Shown here one piece after another: positions 16,901-25,381 of a stretch of 64,000 nucleotides of DNA. The first letter of the stretch is position 1. Every line of letters begins with the position of its first letter. The notes beneath the pieces are model-generated. The model saw only the letters and a program-made list of their open reading frames with translations, did no database searches and was not told the origin of the DNA. Origin of the DNA: Halobacteriales archaeon QS_6_64_34 (GTDB lineage: Archaea > Halobacteriota > Halobacteria > Halobacteriales > Haloarculaceae); NCBI GenBank assembly GCA_003020925.1, contig PXRT01000004.1:56917-120916 (forward strand), read 5' to 3'. Both the position numbers and the translations under genes were made by a program.

Positions 16901-17882
16901 GGTCGACCCCGACGACGAACGCAGTCAGGGGCCGACGGGGCGGGCGTTCCGGACGGGTGAGATACAGGTCGCCAACGACATCCAGGCGGACTCTCAGCAC
17001 GACCTGTGGCGCGAGCACGTCGAGCAGCGTGGATGCCGCTCGTCCGTTGCGATTCCAATCGTCCACGAAGACACGGTCTACGGGGTGTTGAACGTCTACG
17101 CCGAGCGGCCGAACGCGTTCACCGGACAGGAGCGAGCCACGGTCGGACAGCTTGGCGAAATCGTCGGCCACGCCATCGCCGCTGCGGAACGGAAACAGGC
17201 ATTGGTGAGCGACGAGCTTGTCGAACTCGCCTTCCAAATACCGGACGTATTTGCGGACCATGACACGCCGGTCGACCTGCCCGGGACAGTGACACTCGAC
17301 CACACAGTCGCAGTCGGTGACAGTGAGTATCTCATCTACGGCACGACGACGCCTGACGCGCTTGACGCCCTGACACGTCTCGTCGAAAGCCGACCCCACT
17401 GGGAGTCACTCACCGTTCGTTCGGAAGACGACCCCGCTCGTTTCGAACTTCGGGTGACCGAGTCACCGATACTGTCGGTCATTGCCTCCTGCGGTGGCTA
17501 CCTCGACCAGGCTGTCATTGAAGACAGTAACCTCCAGATGACGGTTCACCTTGCACCGACTACCGATGTGCGACAGGTCATCGACGCTGTCGAAGAGGTT
17601 TATCCACTGGCCGAGATGGTCCGTCGCAAACAGATCAGCCGGGACCGAGATGATGTGTACCGTTTCCACCGCCGCCTCATGACGGAGCTCACTGACCGCC
17701 AGCGCGCTGCCCTGGAGGCTGCCTATCACGCGGGCTTTTTCGAGTGGCCTCGCGACACGTCCGGGGAAGAAGTTGCCGACTCGATGGGCGTCGCCCCGCC
17801 GACCTTCCACCAGCACCTTCGGAAGGCCGAGCGGAAGGTCATCAACGCAATCTTTTCGTCCGCCATGGAAAGTACCGGGTAG
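13917..17882 (+). CDS. multi-sensor PAS/GAF bacterio-opsin-activator-like HTH-10 regulator
   Basis: A 1321-residue soluble protein. In order: N-terminal winged helix (about 1-65), PAS (about 80-200), GAF (about 225-370), PAS (about 385-500), PAS (about 505-625), PAS (about 635-755, ending in FTGIVRDISERKNRER), GAF (about 770-915), GAF (about 940-1095), a Bat-type linker domain, and a C-terminal HTH-10 helix-turn-helix from about residue 1258 (LTDRQRAALEAAYHAGFF). There is no kinase domain, so sensing is coupled directly to DNA binding, as in Bat of Halobacterium. Such proteins respond to oxygen, light or redox. Having DNA-binding domains at both ends is notable. A TATA-like stretch lies just before the ATG. 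Confidence 0.85.
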   Translation: MASEPLTDRLRETLALFQAEGEPLTTAEVADSLDVGRRTTYGRLETLVEHDRLETKKVGANARVWWRPSMTPSANAREWPAVAESLVDDVLDGVAVGIFVLDENLEIAWLNEAAERYFGLDRQEVLGGHKGALVSERIAPIIEDSDRFAETVLATYDDKSYTEQFECRVTAGDGREARWLEHRSKPIEAGAYADGRVEVYYDITDRKRREAERELQYETTRDIAEAETFEDGLRATLQDVCELTDWEYGEVWLPTDNGKLRRTDIDYHGDEFAEFAAFTEGHTVGRNEGLPGRVWATGAFEWAADLSSGSADAYLRREWALKAELKSSLGVPVVADGNVVAVLTFLMSEARDTDDRLVEVVSSVTAGLGNLVVRRQAEEERQHEQDLIDQILAVSPVGIQVLNADGEITRMNDRARDILEIPDDQAESYTPAERTTYNADGERIPHDEHPFSRALKTGEAVFDCQVKVELPDGKQRWLLINAAPILDAEGEVERVVTTGEDITQLKEQTRRLERQREELRTELDEIFERISDGFYALDNELRITYVNDRAEALLGLDESSVLGQALGETINLTDEFEAALHRALEEQTSGHIEDYFEPLDAWFETTIYPSESGVSVHFRDVTERKERERTLEQYESVAETASDVILSIDDQGQIHSVNSAVEEMFGYTPDELLGESLERLVPDRLTDAHDRGMGQYLRMGDRTLNGDHVELPGVTADGTEIPLSISFSEYEYDGQHYFTGIVRDISERKNRERVLREIHDIISDRAQSFEDQVESLLQLGRSEFDTRYGTLSNIQGDDYVFEFVDADDDSIQAGDRVPVSATVCDIAASKEETVVLGDIERDAPDETDRTGVTDWGISCYLGAPVFVDDDIYGTFCFYDTETRSGQFSEWAETLIDLMSRWLSYELQRRKTNERLHEQNEQLAALNSLNEVVLEIANAVIEQSTREEIEAIACERLADSDSYRLAWIGEVAANSREVNARTEAGGEDYLDDIVITVDPDDERSQGPTGRAFRTGEIQVANDIQADSQHDLWREHVEQRGCRSSVAIPIVHEDTVYGVLNVYAERPNAFTGQERATVGQLGEIVGHAIAAAERKQALVSDELVELAFQIPDVFADHDTPVDLPGTVTLDHTVAVGDSEYLIYGTTTPDALDALTRLVESRPHWESLTVRSEDDPARFELRVTESPILSVIASCGGYLDQAVIEDSNLQMTVHLAPTTDVRQVIDAVEEVYPLAEMVRRKQISRDRDDVYRFHRRLMTELTDRQRAALEAAYHAGFFEWPRDTSGEEVADSMGVAPPTFHQHLRKAERKVINAIFSSAMESTG

Positions 17883-17897
17883 CAAATAGAACCGCCC

Positions 17898-18962
17898 TCA
17901 CAGCGAGTCGAACTCGACGACGGCCTTTATCTGGTCGTCGCCGTCCTCGAAGGCCGCATCGAGGTTCTCCGGGCCCACGACCGTCGTCACGAGGTCCTCG
18001 AGGAGCCACTCGGGCATCTCCTCGAGCGTGTCGACGGCGGCCTCGAAGTGCTTGACGTGGGAGTTGACGGTGCCGATGAGACACTTGTTGTGCAGGACGA
18101 TTTCCTTGTGCAGGGTGCCGCCGTCGATTTCGAACTCCCAGGGGCCGGGGATACCGAGCAAGGCGCCGACGCCGTTTGGGGCCAGGGCGTGGACCGTCTG
18201 GACGGCGTGGGGCGCGTAGCCGGTCGCCTCGAAGACGTAGTCGACGGGTTCGTGGGCGTCGGGAATCTCCTCGACGCTGGTCTCCCGGGAGTCGACGTAG
18301 GTCGCGCCGAGTTCGTCGATGACGTCGACTGTCGGGTCGGGTCGGTCACGCCGGCCGACGCAGTAGGTGCGGTCGAAGTCCCGCCCGAGCATCCACAGCG
18401 TCAGCAGGCCAAGCGAACCGTTGCCAAGGACACAGGCGGCCTCGGGGCGCCACTCGAAGGGGTCACGCGTCGAGAACGCGTGGTCGTTTGCCTTCTCCGC
18501 GATGGAGATGGGTTCGACTAGCATCCCGTAGTCGGCCAGTTCCTCGGGGATGGGGACGAGCGTGTCGGCCGGCGAGGTGAAGTATTCGGCCATGAACCCG
18601 TGGTCGCCGACGATACCGCGCTCGACGTACTGGCCGTCGGGGGCCATGTCGGGCTCGCCGCGCCGGAAGTAGTCGTTCGTCTCGCCGTTCGGTTTCCGGC
18701 GGACGGTCGGGACGACCACCTGGCCGGCTTCGAGCCCGGAGCCGTTACCGTCCTCGACGACGCCGACGGCCTCGTGGCCCAGAATCATATGCTGGGACCC
18801 ATCCGGATAGCCGCCGTGTGAGCCGGCGAGGACCTCGTGGTCGGTGCCGTCGACACCGACGCGAAGCGTCCTGACGAGCGCCTCGCCGTCGCCGGGCTCC
18901 GGGCGCTCCACGTCGAGTAGCTCCACGTCGTCCCCGTCGCGAGTGACACCGATAGCTTTCAT
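17898..18962 (-). CDS. gdh: glucose 1-dehydrogenase (zinc MDR family)
   Basis: A 354-residue protein very similar to the well-studied Haloferax mediterranei enzyme. It oxidises glucose to gluconolactone with NADP(H), the first step of the haloarchaeal semi-phosphorylative Entner-Doudoroff route. The expected zinc ligands are visible: Asp38 in RVGVDGTDHE and His63-Glu64 in ILGHEAVG. The coenzyme region GNGSLGLLTLWML and CVGRRDRPDPT are also conserved. It is the last gene of a run on the minus strand that starts with the sugar importer at 25057. Together with the dehydratase (34572), KDG kinase (55605) and pyruvate kinase (53729) it makes up most of the pathway. Confidence 0.93.
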   Translation of the reverse strand: MKAIGVTRDGDDVELLDVERPEPGDGEALVRTLRVGVDGTDHEVLAGSHGGYPDGSQHMILGHEAVGVVEDGNGSGLEAGQVVVPTVRRKPNGETNDYFRRGEPDMAPDGQYVERGIVGDHGFMAEYFTSPADTLVPIPEELADYGMLVEPISIAEKANDHAFSTRDPFEWRPEAACVLGNGSLGLLTLWMLGRDFDRTYCVGRRDRPDPTVDVIDELGATYVDSRETSVEEIPDAHEPVDYVFEATGYAPHAVQTVHALAPNGVGALLGIPGPWEFEIDGGTLHKEIVLHNKCLIGTVNSHVKHFEAAVDTLEEMPEWLLEDLVTTVVGPENLDAAFEDGDDQIKAVVEFDSL

Positions 18963-19005
18963 AACTGAAACTCCGTCGAAGCATGGTTAAAATTATGCAT
19001 GATTG

Positions 19006-20079
19006 TCACTCCGGCAGCGAGACGGCCCGGCCGGCTTCGCTGGACCGGTAGATACCATCCAGTACCCGTTGGACAGTCAGCGCCTGGTCGACGGTGTTGG
19101 TTCCGGGGGGGTCGCCGGTGGCGACGCTCTCGACGAACTGCTCCAGTTCGATGCCGTGGGCGTCATCGGACGCCATCTCGATTGCGGCGGTCCGATGGTG
19201 GTCCACGCCGGTCGAGACGGTCTCGTACAGTTCCATGTCGCCGTTGCTCAAATCGAGTCTGGCGCCGGCACCCGACCCCCGGACGACGTACTCCTGGCTG
19301 TCGGGGCGGTTCGACGCCCAGGCCACTTCGAGAGCGATGGTCGAGCCGTCGGCACAGCGGATGAAAGCCGAGACCGAGTCGTCGACGTCGAAGCCCTCGG
19401 CGCCCTGGTCCTCGCCCCACATCGACACGTACGTGTAGTTCGGACGGCTTCCGAACGTCGACCGCGTCTGTCCGGAGACCTCGACTACCTCCGGGAACTC
19501 CAGCAGATACAGCGAGAGGTCGATAGCGTGTACGCCGATGTCGATGAGCGCGCCGCCGCCGGCCAGGGGCTTGCGCGTAAACCACGAGCCGCGACCGGGG
19601 ACGCCCCGCCGGCGGAGATAGTTCGCCTCGATGTGGTCGATATCGCCCATCGTCCCGTCGTCTCGGTAGCCACGGAGCACCCGGACCGGGTTTCGAAAGC
19701 GGTTGTGGAAGCCGACCATACAGAATCCTTCGGCAGTGGTGGCAGCCTCGGCGATTCGCTCGGCGCTCTCGACGGTGTGGGCGAGCGGTTTCTCCACGAA
19801 CACGTCGAGGCCCGCCTCGAGCGCGCTGACGACGTACTCCTCGTGGAACCTGTTCGGTGTCGTCACGAGGATGGCGTCGACGCCTTCGTAGAGGTCGTCC
19901 TGTCGTTCGTAGACGGTCGCGTCGTACTGTGCGGCAAAGTGGGCTCGCGCGTCGGGGTTGACGTCCAGTCCGGCGGTGACGATATCCCCATAGCCCGCCT
20001 TCTGGAGGCGGTCGCAGTGGTGTCGTGCGATATTTCCGAGGCCGATAACGCCCAACCTGATCTCATGCATCTCACTCAT
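19006..20079 (-). CDS. Gfo/Idh/MocA-family oxidoreductase
   Basis: A 357-residue NAD(P)-dependent sugar or cyclitol dehydrogenase-like protein. The Rossmann motif GVIGLGNIARHHCDRL is at about residues 10-25, followed by the family signature FVEKPLAHT near residue 95 (the catalytic EKP), with the C-terminal alpha/beta dimerisation domain after about 125. It lies between the sugar importer genes and gdh on the same strand (38 bases from the previous stop), so it probably works on the imported sugar. Substrate unknown; a second, distant paralogue is at 32324. Confidence 0.85.
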   Translation of the reverse strand: MSEMHEIRLGVIGLGNIARHHCDRLQKAGYGDIVTAGLDVNPDARAHFAAQYDATVYERQDDLYEGVDAILVTTPNRFHEEYVVSALEAGLDVFVEKPLAHTVESAERIAEAATTAEGFCMVGFHNRFRNPVRVLRGYRDDGTMGDIDHIEANYLRRRGVPGRGSWFTRKPLAGGGALIDIGVHAIDLSLYLLEFPEVVEVSGQTRSTFGSRPNYTYVSMWGEDQGAEGFDVDDSVSAFIRCADGSTIALEVAWASNRPDSQEYVVRGSGAGARLDLSNGDMELYETVSTGVDHHRTAAIEMASDDAHGIELEQFVESVATGDPPGTNTVDQALTVQRVLDGIYRSSEAGRAVSLPE

Positions 20080-20117
20080 TGTGATGTAAAAAGCGCCGAA
20101 GACGGATAGTCCTCCGG

Positions 20118-20324
20118 TCAGTACAGCTGTTGTTCACGCTCGTCGCGTTCCTGCTCGCGTTCGCGTTCGGCCGCTTCGGCCTGCCGACCGCGTCGATACC
20201 GGACGATACCGGGGATAATCTTGTTCTTCAGGTCCAGTGTGAACGACGCGATACCGTACGCCCAGAAGAAAAAGAGCACGAGCATTCCGCCCCAATAGAC
20301 CGTGGCTACGAGTGTCGATGCCAT
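20118..20324 (-). CDS. small membrane protein linked to the sugar ABC transporter
   Basis: A 68-residue protein with one hydrophobic helix (residues about 5-28, VATVYWGGMLVLFFFWAYGI) and a strongly charged C-terminal tail of Arg/Glu (REREQERDEREQQ) likely to be cytoplasmic and helical. It starts two bases after the ATPase stop codon and is clearly in the same operon. Small proteins of this sort accompany some haloarchaeal sugar importers. A role as an accessory or stabilising subunit is only inferred. Confidence 0.62.
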   Translation of the reverse strand: MASTLVATVYWGGMLVLFFFWAYGIASFTLDLKNKIIPGIVRYRRGRQAEAAEREREQERDEREQQLY

Positions 20325-20326
20325 GG

Positions 20327-21523
20327 TCAGTCGTCCGATTCGGCCTCGCTCTCAGTCAGTCCATCGCCGTCCCAGACCGCTTCGAGGGTGTGGGTGATGG
20401 CCTCGCCCGTGGCCGTATCGAAGAGATGGACGTTTCTGCGGTCGAGGACTACCTGGATGTCCTCGTCCTCCTCGATAACTGAGTCGGGGTCGATGCTTAC
20501 GAGCAACTGGTCGTTGGTGGCCTGCTTCTGTGACATCGAGGTCTCACCCTCGCCAAGCAGCATGTAGGCGAATATCTCATCGCCCATCGGCTCGAGGATG
20601 TCCGTCCGGGCGTCGATGCGCTCCGAGGGGTCGGCGACCTCCTCGTGCAGCGCAGCGGGATAGATGTCCTCGGGCCGGACGCCGAGGGTCACCTCGTCAC
20701 CGACGCCGATACCGTCGACGCTCGCCGGGTCGAAATCGAGCGAGAAGTTCTTCGTCTCGATGGCGTCCGCGGTGACGGAGCCCTCGACGAAGTTCATCGA
20801 CGGGGAGCCGATGAAGCCGGCGACAAAGAGGTTGTCGGGCTCGTTATAACAGGTCAGCGGCGGGTCGATCTGCTGAAGGCGGCCCCCGTCGAGGACGGCG
20901 ATGCGGTCCGAGAGCGTCATCGCCTCCTCCTGGTCGTGGGTGACGTAGATGATAGTCGTGTCCAGTTCCTTGTGCAGGCGCTGGAGTTCGGTCCGCATGT
21001 GGACTTTGAGCTTGGCGTCTAAGTTCGCCAGGGGCTCGTCCATCAGGAAGACGTCCGGTTCGCGCACGATGGCGCGGGCGATAGCGACGCGCTGGCGCTG
21101 GCCGCCGGACATCTCCTCGGGCATCCGTCCGAGCATCCCCTCCAGCTGGACGATGTCGGCCGCGTGTTCGACCCGACGGTCGATTTCGTCCTGCGGGTAA
21201 TCCCGGAGCCGCAGGCCAAAGGAGATGTTGTCGTAGACGTCCATGTGCGGGAACAGCGCGATGTTCTGGAACACCATCGCGATGCCCCGGTCTTTCGGGG
21301 GGAGGTTCGTGACGTCGCGGTCGCCGATGTGAACCGTCCCCTCGGTGGGGATGGTCAGCCCGGCGATGGTCTCCATCGTCGTCGATTTCCCACAGCCCGA
21401 GGGGCCGACGAAGCAGATGAACTCTCCGTGGTCGATGTCGAGGTTCATGTCGTCGACTGCGGTGACTACCTCGCCCTGGTCGTCGTAGCGTTTCGTGACG
21501 TGTTCGAGTTTGAGTTTTGCCAT
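20327..21523 (-). CDS. sugar ABC transporter ATP-binding protein (MalK/UgpC type)
   Basis: 398 residues from the ATG at 21523, which lies five bases after the permease stop. GGAG overlaps that stop and serves as the Shine-Dalgarno. An in-frame extension upstream is the permease gene in another frame. Motifs: Walker A GPSGCGKSTT, signature MSGGQRQRVAIARAIV, Walker B VFLMDEPLANLD, and VTHDQEEAMT. The C-terminal MalK-like OB-fold regulatory domain is from about residue 240 (LGVRPEDIYPA). It powers the two permeases encoded upstream. Confidence 0.9.
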   Translation of the reverse strand: MAKLKLEHVTKRYDDQGEVVTAVDDMNLDIDHGEFICFVGPSGCGKSTTMETIAGLTIPTEGTVHIGDRDVTNLPPKDRGIAMVFQNIALFPHMDVYDNISFGLRLRDYPQDEIDRRVEHAADIVQLEGMLGRMPEEMSGGQRQRVAIARAIVREPDVFLMDEPLANLDAKLKVHMRTELQRLHKELDTTIIYVTHDQEEAMTLSDRIAVLDGGRLQQIDPPLTCYNEPDNLFVAGFIGSPSMNFVEGSVTADAIETKNFSLDFDPASVDGIGVGDEVTLGVRPEDIYPAALHEEVADPSERIDARTDILEPMGDEIFAYMLLGEGETSMSQKQATNDQLLVSIDPDSVIEEDEDIQVVLDRRNVHLFDTATGEAITHTLEAVWDGDGLTESEAESDD

Positions 21524-21528
21524 ATGTG

Positions 21529-22521
21529 TTACTCCTTGAGTGCGCCTGAGGTCAGTCCGCTGACGATGCGCTCCTGGGCGACGATGACGAGTATCACGAC
21601 CGGCAGGACGCCGACGATGCTCGCGGCCGCCATGAGGTTGTACTGCGTGGTGTACTGGGTCTGGTAGCTGAGGATACCGCCGACGATGGGCGACCACCTG
21701 GCCGCCTCGGTCGAGGTCGCCATAATCGAGCTGAAGAAGTACTCGTTGTAGACGGCGATGAAGGTCAACACGGCGGCCGTGGCCACACCGGGGGCCGACA
21801 GCGGCATGATGACCCGGAACAGCGCGCCCAGCCGGGTCGTTCCCTCGACGCGAGCGGCGTCCTCCAGCCCGTCCGGAATCTGGCCGTAGAACGTCGTGAG
21901 GATGAAGATAGACAGCGGCATGAACAGCGCGCTAAACGGCAACACCATCGACCCCGGCGTGTTCAGCAGACGCGGCGGGGTAAACAGCGGGATGTCCGTA
22001 AATGGCAGCGTAATCGGCGCGTTGCCGGCGAACGCCTGGAACAGCGGGATGACGAAGGCCGCCGGCGGGAAGTAGCTGACCGCCAGAATCCCGAGCATCA
22101 GGAACGCCCGCCCGGGGAACCGCAGTCGGCCGAAGACGTATCCCGCGAGACTCGCCACGACGATGACGATGACCGTCGTCGTCACCGCCAGGGCGAAGCT
22201 GTTCAGCATGTACAGGTGAAACGGGACCTGCTCGAAGACGGTGATAAAGGCCTGCGGGTTGAACCCCTTTGGCACCGGCAGCGGGAACGTCGCGCTGACG
22301 CCAAAGAGGGTCACCTCCGGCAGGAAACTCCCCGCGAGCAGCCGCCCGGACGGCGTGACCGCCAGGACGAGCAGCCAGTAGAACGGGAACAGCGTCGTCA
22401 CCAGGAAGAAAGCCATTGCGACGTAGAACAGCGCCCTGTACACCCGTTCGGGGTCCTGGATGGCGCGCTGTGTCCATCGAGCGAGCGGTCCCTCACTTTC
22501 GTTGTCGGTTGCGGTTGCCAT
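21529..22521 (-). CDS. sugar ABC transporter permease (MalG type)
   Basis: A 330-residue protein with six hydrophobic helices and the EAA-like loop LEDAARVEGTTRLGALFRVI near residue 225. The C terminus RIVSGLTSGALKE is typical of MalG-type carbohydrate permeases. It starts one base after the stop of the MalF-type permease and is followed by the ATPase, confirming an operon in the order binding protein, MalF, MalG, ATPase. Confidence 0.9.
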   Translation of the reverse strand: MATATDNESEGPLARWTQRAIQDPERVYRALFYVAMAFFLVTTLFPFYWLLVLAVTPSGRLLAGSFLPEVTLFGVSATFPLPVPKGFNPQAFITVFEQVPFHLYMLNSFALAVTTTVIVIVVASLAGYVFGRLRFPGRAFLMLGILAVSYFPPAAFVIPLFQAFAGNAPITLPFTDIPLFTPPRLLNTPGSMVLPFSALFMPLSIFILTTFYGQIPDGLEDAARVEGTTRLGALFRVIMPLSAPGVATAAVLTFIAVYNEYFFSSIMATSTEAARWSPIVGGILSYQTQYTTQYNLMAAASIVGVLPVVILVIVAQERIVSGLTSGALKE

Positions 22522-22522
22522 G

Positions 22523-23503
22523 TCAGATAGCGTCCTCCCCTTGCCACACGATGAGCGCCATCACGGCGACGCCGATGATGGCGGCCGTGACGAAGGCGAT
22601 TGCCGCTGCGGTCCCTTCGCGGGTGTTGAACGTCGCGACGACCATACAGGACAGCGACGGGATGACGGCACAGCTCGAGACGGTGTCGATGATGCCGTAG
22701 ACCCGCATCGCCTGCACGGACCGGAACAGCACGGCGACGCCGATGGTCGGCAGGATGAGCGGGAACGTGATGTACTTGAACTGTTGCCACTTGCTCGCGC
22801 CCGCGACCTTCGCCACGTCGTAGAGCCCGCGGTCGATACTCTGGAGCCCGGCGAGGATGAGCAGCGCCATGAAGGCCGATGTCTTCCAGATGTCGGCGAC
22901 GATGATGATGAACGTCGCGCTCGCGGTGTCGTTCAGCGTGTTCGTCGGCGCCAGCAGGCCGAGGTCGGCCAGTGGCGGCGTCGCGAAGCCGACGTTCGAG
23001 TTGAACATCAGGAAGAATATCATCCCCTGGATGACGATGGGCACCGCCCACGGGATGATGATTGCCGCACGGACCCACTTTCGCCCGGTGAAGTCTTGGT
23101 CGAGGATGAGCGCCTGTCCCAGTCCAATCACCGTCTCGAAAGCGACGCTCACTACGGCGAAGATAATCGTCACGACGAGGGCGCTGTTCAGCAGCGCCGT
23201 CAGCGACAGCGACGAGGGAACGAAGGTCGTCCCGCCCGGCAGGAACCTGTTTTTATCGCCCGTAAACAGCTGGACGTAGTTGTCGATACCCACGAAAGCC
23301 CTACCGGTGAGGTCGAGCGACGTCGCAAATAGCGACAGTTCGAACGTCCGAATCAGCGGATACAGTGCGACGACCCCGAGGAGGACGAAGACGGGAACGA
23401 GCAACAGATACGCGTACTGGGTGTCGCTCAGGTTCTCCATCCACCGCATCGCGTCGACGAGTAGGCCCGAGCGGCGGGACTCACGCCCCGTTTCGGTGCT
23501 CAT
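22523..23503 (-). CDS. sugar ABC transporter permease (MalF type)
   Basis: A 326-residue protein with six hydrophobic helices and an EAA-type loop (YDVAKVAGASKWQQFKYITF near residue 230). The long second periplasmic loop of E. coli MalF is absent, as in most archaeal and Gram-positive homologues. It forms the channel with the MalG-type partner. It is separated from the binding-protein gene by 72 bases. Confidence 0.9.
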   Translation of the reverse strand: MSTETGRESRRSGLLVDAMRWMENLSDTQYAYLLLVPVFVLLGVVALYPLIRTFELSLFATSLDLTGRAFVGIDNYVQLFTGDKNRFLPGGTTFVPSSLSLTALLNSALVVTIIFAVVSVAFETVIGLGQALILDQDFTGRKWVRAAIIIPWAVPIVIQGMIFFLMFNSNVGFATPPLADLGLLAPTNTLNDTASATFIIIVADIWKTSAFMALLILAGLQSIDRGLYDVAKVAGASKWQQFKYITFPLILPTIGVAVLFRSVQAMRVYGIIDTVSSCAVIPSLSCMVVATFNTREGTAAAIAFVTAAIIGVAVMALIVWQGEDAI

Positions 23504-23575
23504 CTGCGTGACCCTCCGTGGCTGGTCGGCTTCATGATGATTAATTGTCTCCTTTTAGTTTCAATCTATCGACGC

Positions 23576-25057
23576 TTACTGTGACTCGGTGTCCTCAAGT
23601 GCGCTCTGGAGTGTCGCCATCGCGTTGGCCGAGGAGGTGTCCTGACCGACCGCGCGGTTGGCCTGCTGAGAGATGTTGCTCGACTGGTCGCTCCAGACGG
23701 CGGTCACCGGGCGCGCCATCGTGTTGCTTCCGGCAACCTGCAGGGTGTCCATGTACCGACCGACGACGTCGACGTTCTGGGCCTCACTGGAGTTGAACAG
23801 CTCCGGCCGGGGCGGGAGCCAGCCCTGGACGGACAGCAACATGAGCTGGAAGTCCGGCTCCATCGCGGCGCGGATGACCTCGGCGACGTCCTCCTGGTTG
23901 TTGATGTTCGGGTTGACGGTCATGTGCCAGCCACCGAGGGCGGCCGTGGTGCCGCCGGTGCCGGGCTGGGCGGCCTCGCTCTCGGGGACCGCGTACGGAA
24001 TCGGCATCGCGCCGAGGTCCTCGCCCAGTGCGGGGTCTTCGGTCTCATCCGGGTTCCGGCCGGTCAACGCGAGCGAGTACGGCCAGTTGCGGTGGAACAC
24101 GGAGTTGCCCTCCGCGAAGGGCGTCCGGGCGCCCTCTTCTATCCAGCCGAGGATGTTGGTGGGAGTAAAGCCCCCACCGTAACTCCGGAACTGACTCTCG
24201 GCGTTTTCGTCGTGGACGAACTTCCGCATCATGTTCAGCGAGCTGATGACCTCCGGGCGGTCGACCGTGACCGGACGGTCCCCGATGGGACCGAAGAGGT
24301 TGTCGCGGCCGCCGAAGTAGGCGCCGCCCCACGAGGACATGACCTCGTTGAACGTACAGCAGGCGGTCCCCTCGTAGATGTCCCACTGGGTCGTAAAGCC
24401 GTACTGCGTCCCGGCGTTGTCCTGGACATCCTCGGCGATGGTGGACCACTCCTCCCAGGTCATGGGCTCGGTCGCCCAGTTGTCCGATTCGGGGCTATAA
24501 CCCGCGTCTTCGACGAGGTCCTTGCGGTACTGCATCGTCGGGAAGTCCGGGAACACCGGCACGCCGTAGAGGTCGCCGCTGCCCGGGTCACGGGCCGTTT
24601 CGGTGAACGCGGTGAAGTAGTTCTCCGAGATGTCATTGACCAGTTCGTCGGGCAGGGCCTCCGAGAGGTTCTGGAGCTGGCCGCGCTGGATGAAGATGTT
24701 CGTCCAGCCGTTGTCCATCAGGAACATGTCGGGGTCCGTCTCCCCGGCGTTCAGGAGGCGGTTGTAGTTCGACCGGGCCGCACCGGTGTCCTGGTCCCGA
24801 GGGACGAACTCGACCGTGATGTCCTCGGTGAGGCCGTTGTCGTGCAGGGACTGTTTGATGGCGTCACCGTTGTTCTGGACCGCGACAGGGTCAAAGCCCC
24901 ACGTGACTGTCCGCCCCGAGCCGCCCTGGCCGCCGCCGCCAATGAGGTCCGCACAGCCGGCCAGCCCGGCTGTGACTCCCGAAACTCCGGCGGCCTGAAC
25001 GAACCGCCGTCGCGATACTGCTGACGAACGGGTCTCGTGTGTGTCGTTCTTCGACAT
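23576..25057 (-). CDS. sugar ABC transporter substrate-binding lipoprotein
   Basis: A 493-residue protein with a twin-arginine signal (SRRRFVQAAG, residues 15-24) and lipobox LAGC with Cys35. The mature sequence has the carbohydrate-binding family-1 pattern, with many aromatic residues and a conserved GGWHMTVNP block near residue 370. It is the first gene of the importer operon and lies behind two operator-like sequences (25103, 25141). Neighbouring gdh and alpha-glucosidases suggest glucose or a glucose oligosaccharide such as maltose or trehalose as ligand; the sequence alone does not decide. Confidence 0.85.
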   Translation of the reverse strand: MSKNDTHETRSSAVSRRRFVQAAGVSGVTAGLAGCADLIGGGGQGGSGRTVTWGFDPVAVQNNGDAIKQSLHDNGLTEDITVEFVPRDQDTGAARSNYNRLLNAGETDPDMFLMDNGWTNIFIQRGQLQNLSEALPDELVNDISENYFTAFTETARDPGSGDLYGVPVFPDFPTMQYRKDLVEDAGYSPESDNWATEPMTWEEWSTIAEDVQDNAGTQYGFTTQWDIYEGTACCTFNEVMSSWGGAYFGGRDNLFGPIGDRPVTVDRPEVISSLNMMRKFVHDENAESQFRSYGGGFTPTNILGWIEEGARTPFAEGNSVFHRNWPYSLALTGRNPDETEDPALGEDLGAMPIPYAVPESEAAQPGTGGTTAALGGWHMTVNPNINNQEDVAEVIRAAMEPDFQLMLLSVQGWLPPRPELFNSSEAQNVDVVGRYMDTLQVAGSNTMARPVTAVWSDQSSNISQQANRAVGQDTSSANAMATLQSALEDTESQ

Positions 25058-25102
25058 ATCTGTTCAGTGGTGATGTGGGCCACTACTTAACTATTGCCCA
25101 TA

Positions 25103-25124
25103 ATTAACCACAGTCGTTGTTAAT
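25103..25124 (-). promoter_or_regulatory. operator-like site next to the importer promoter
   Basis: ATTAAC-N10-GTTAAT, a perfect 6-base inverted repeat. Read on the minus strand it contains TAACAA followed by a variant right half. Its centre is about 25 bases upstream of a TATA-like ACTTAACTA (25083-25091), nearly the same distance as between site 30923 and the TATA box of the glucosidase operon. The TATA box predicts transcription starting about five bases before the ATG at 25057. The remaining part of the 324-base gap (25158-25381) is AT-rich and holds a further TAACAATC half-site near 25178; I see no gene in it. Confidence 0.45.
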
Positions 25125-25140
25125 GAGTTTTAAACTCGGG

Positions 25141-25157
25141 TACAACAAGGATTGTTA
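25141..25157 (-). promoter_or_regulatory. TAACAA-N7-TGTA motif upstream of the sugar importer
   Basis: On the minus strand TAACAA-TCCTTGT-TGTA. It has the symmetric core ACAA-N6-TTGT and the same spacing as the sites at 26510, 26623 and 30923. It lies 84-100 bases upstream of the binding-protein gene. Confidence 0.6.
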
Positions 25158-25381
25158 CTGATAAATCCCGGCTGAAGCTAACAATCATTATATAAATATC
25201 CCGGCGCTCCGTGACTGGCGCTCCGGAGGGAGAATCTCAAACGCACAAACTGTGGTACAATTTATTCAGCCGCGTCACTGGTGCTCCTGTGTGGACAGCC
25301 CCCTCAAAACGGTGTCGGTCCAGTAATCGCCGTCAAAAGAACTGCGACACAGAGCGACGTACAGCCGGGCACTCGGGCTGA

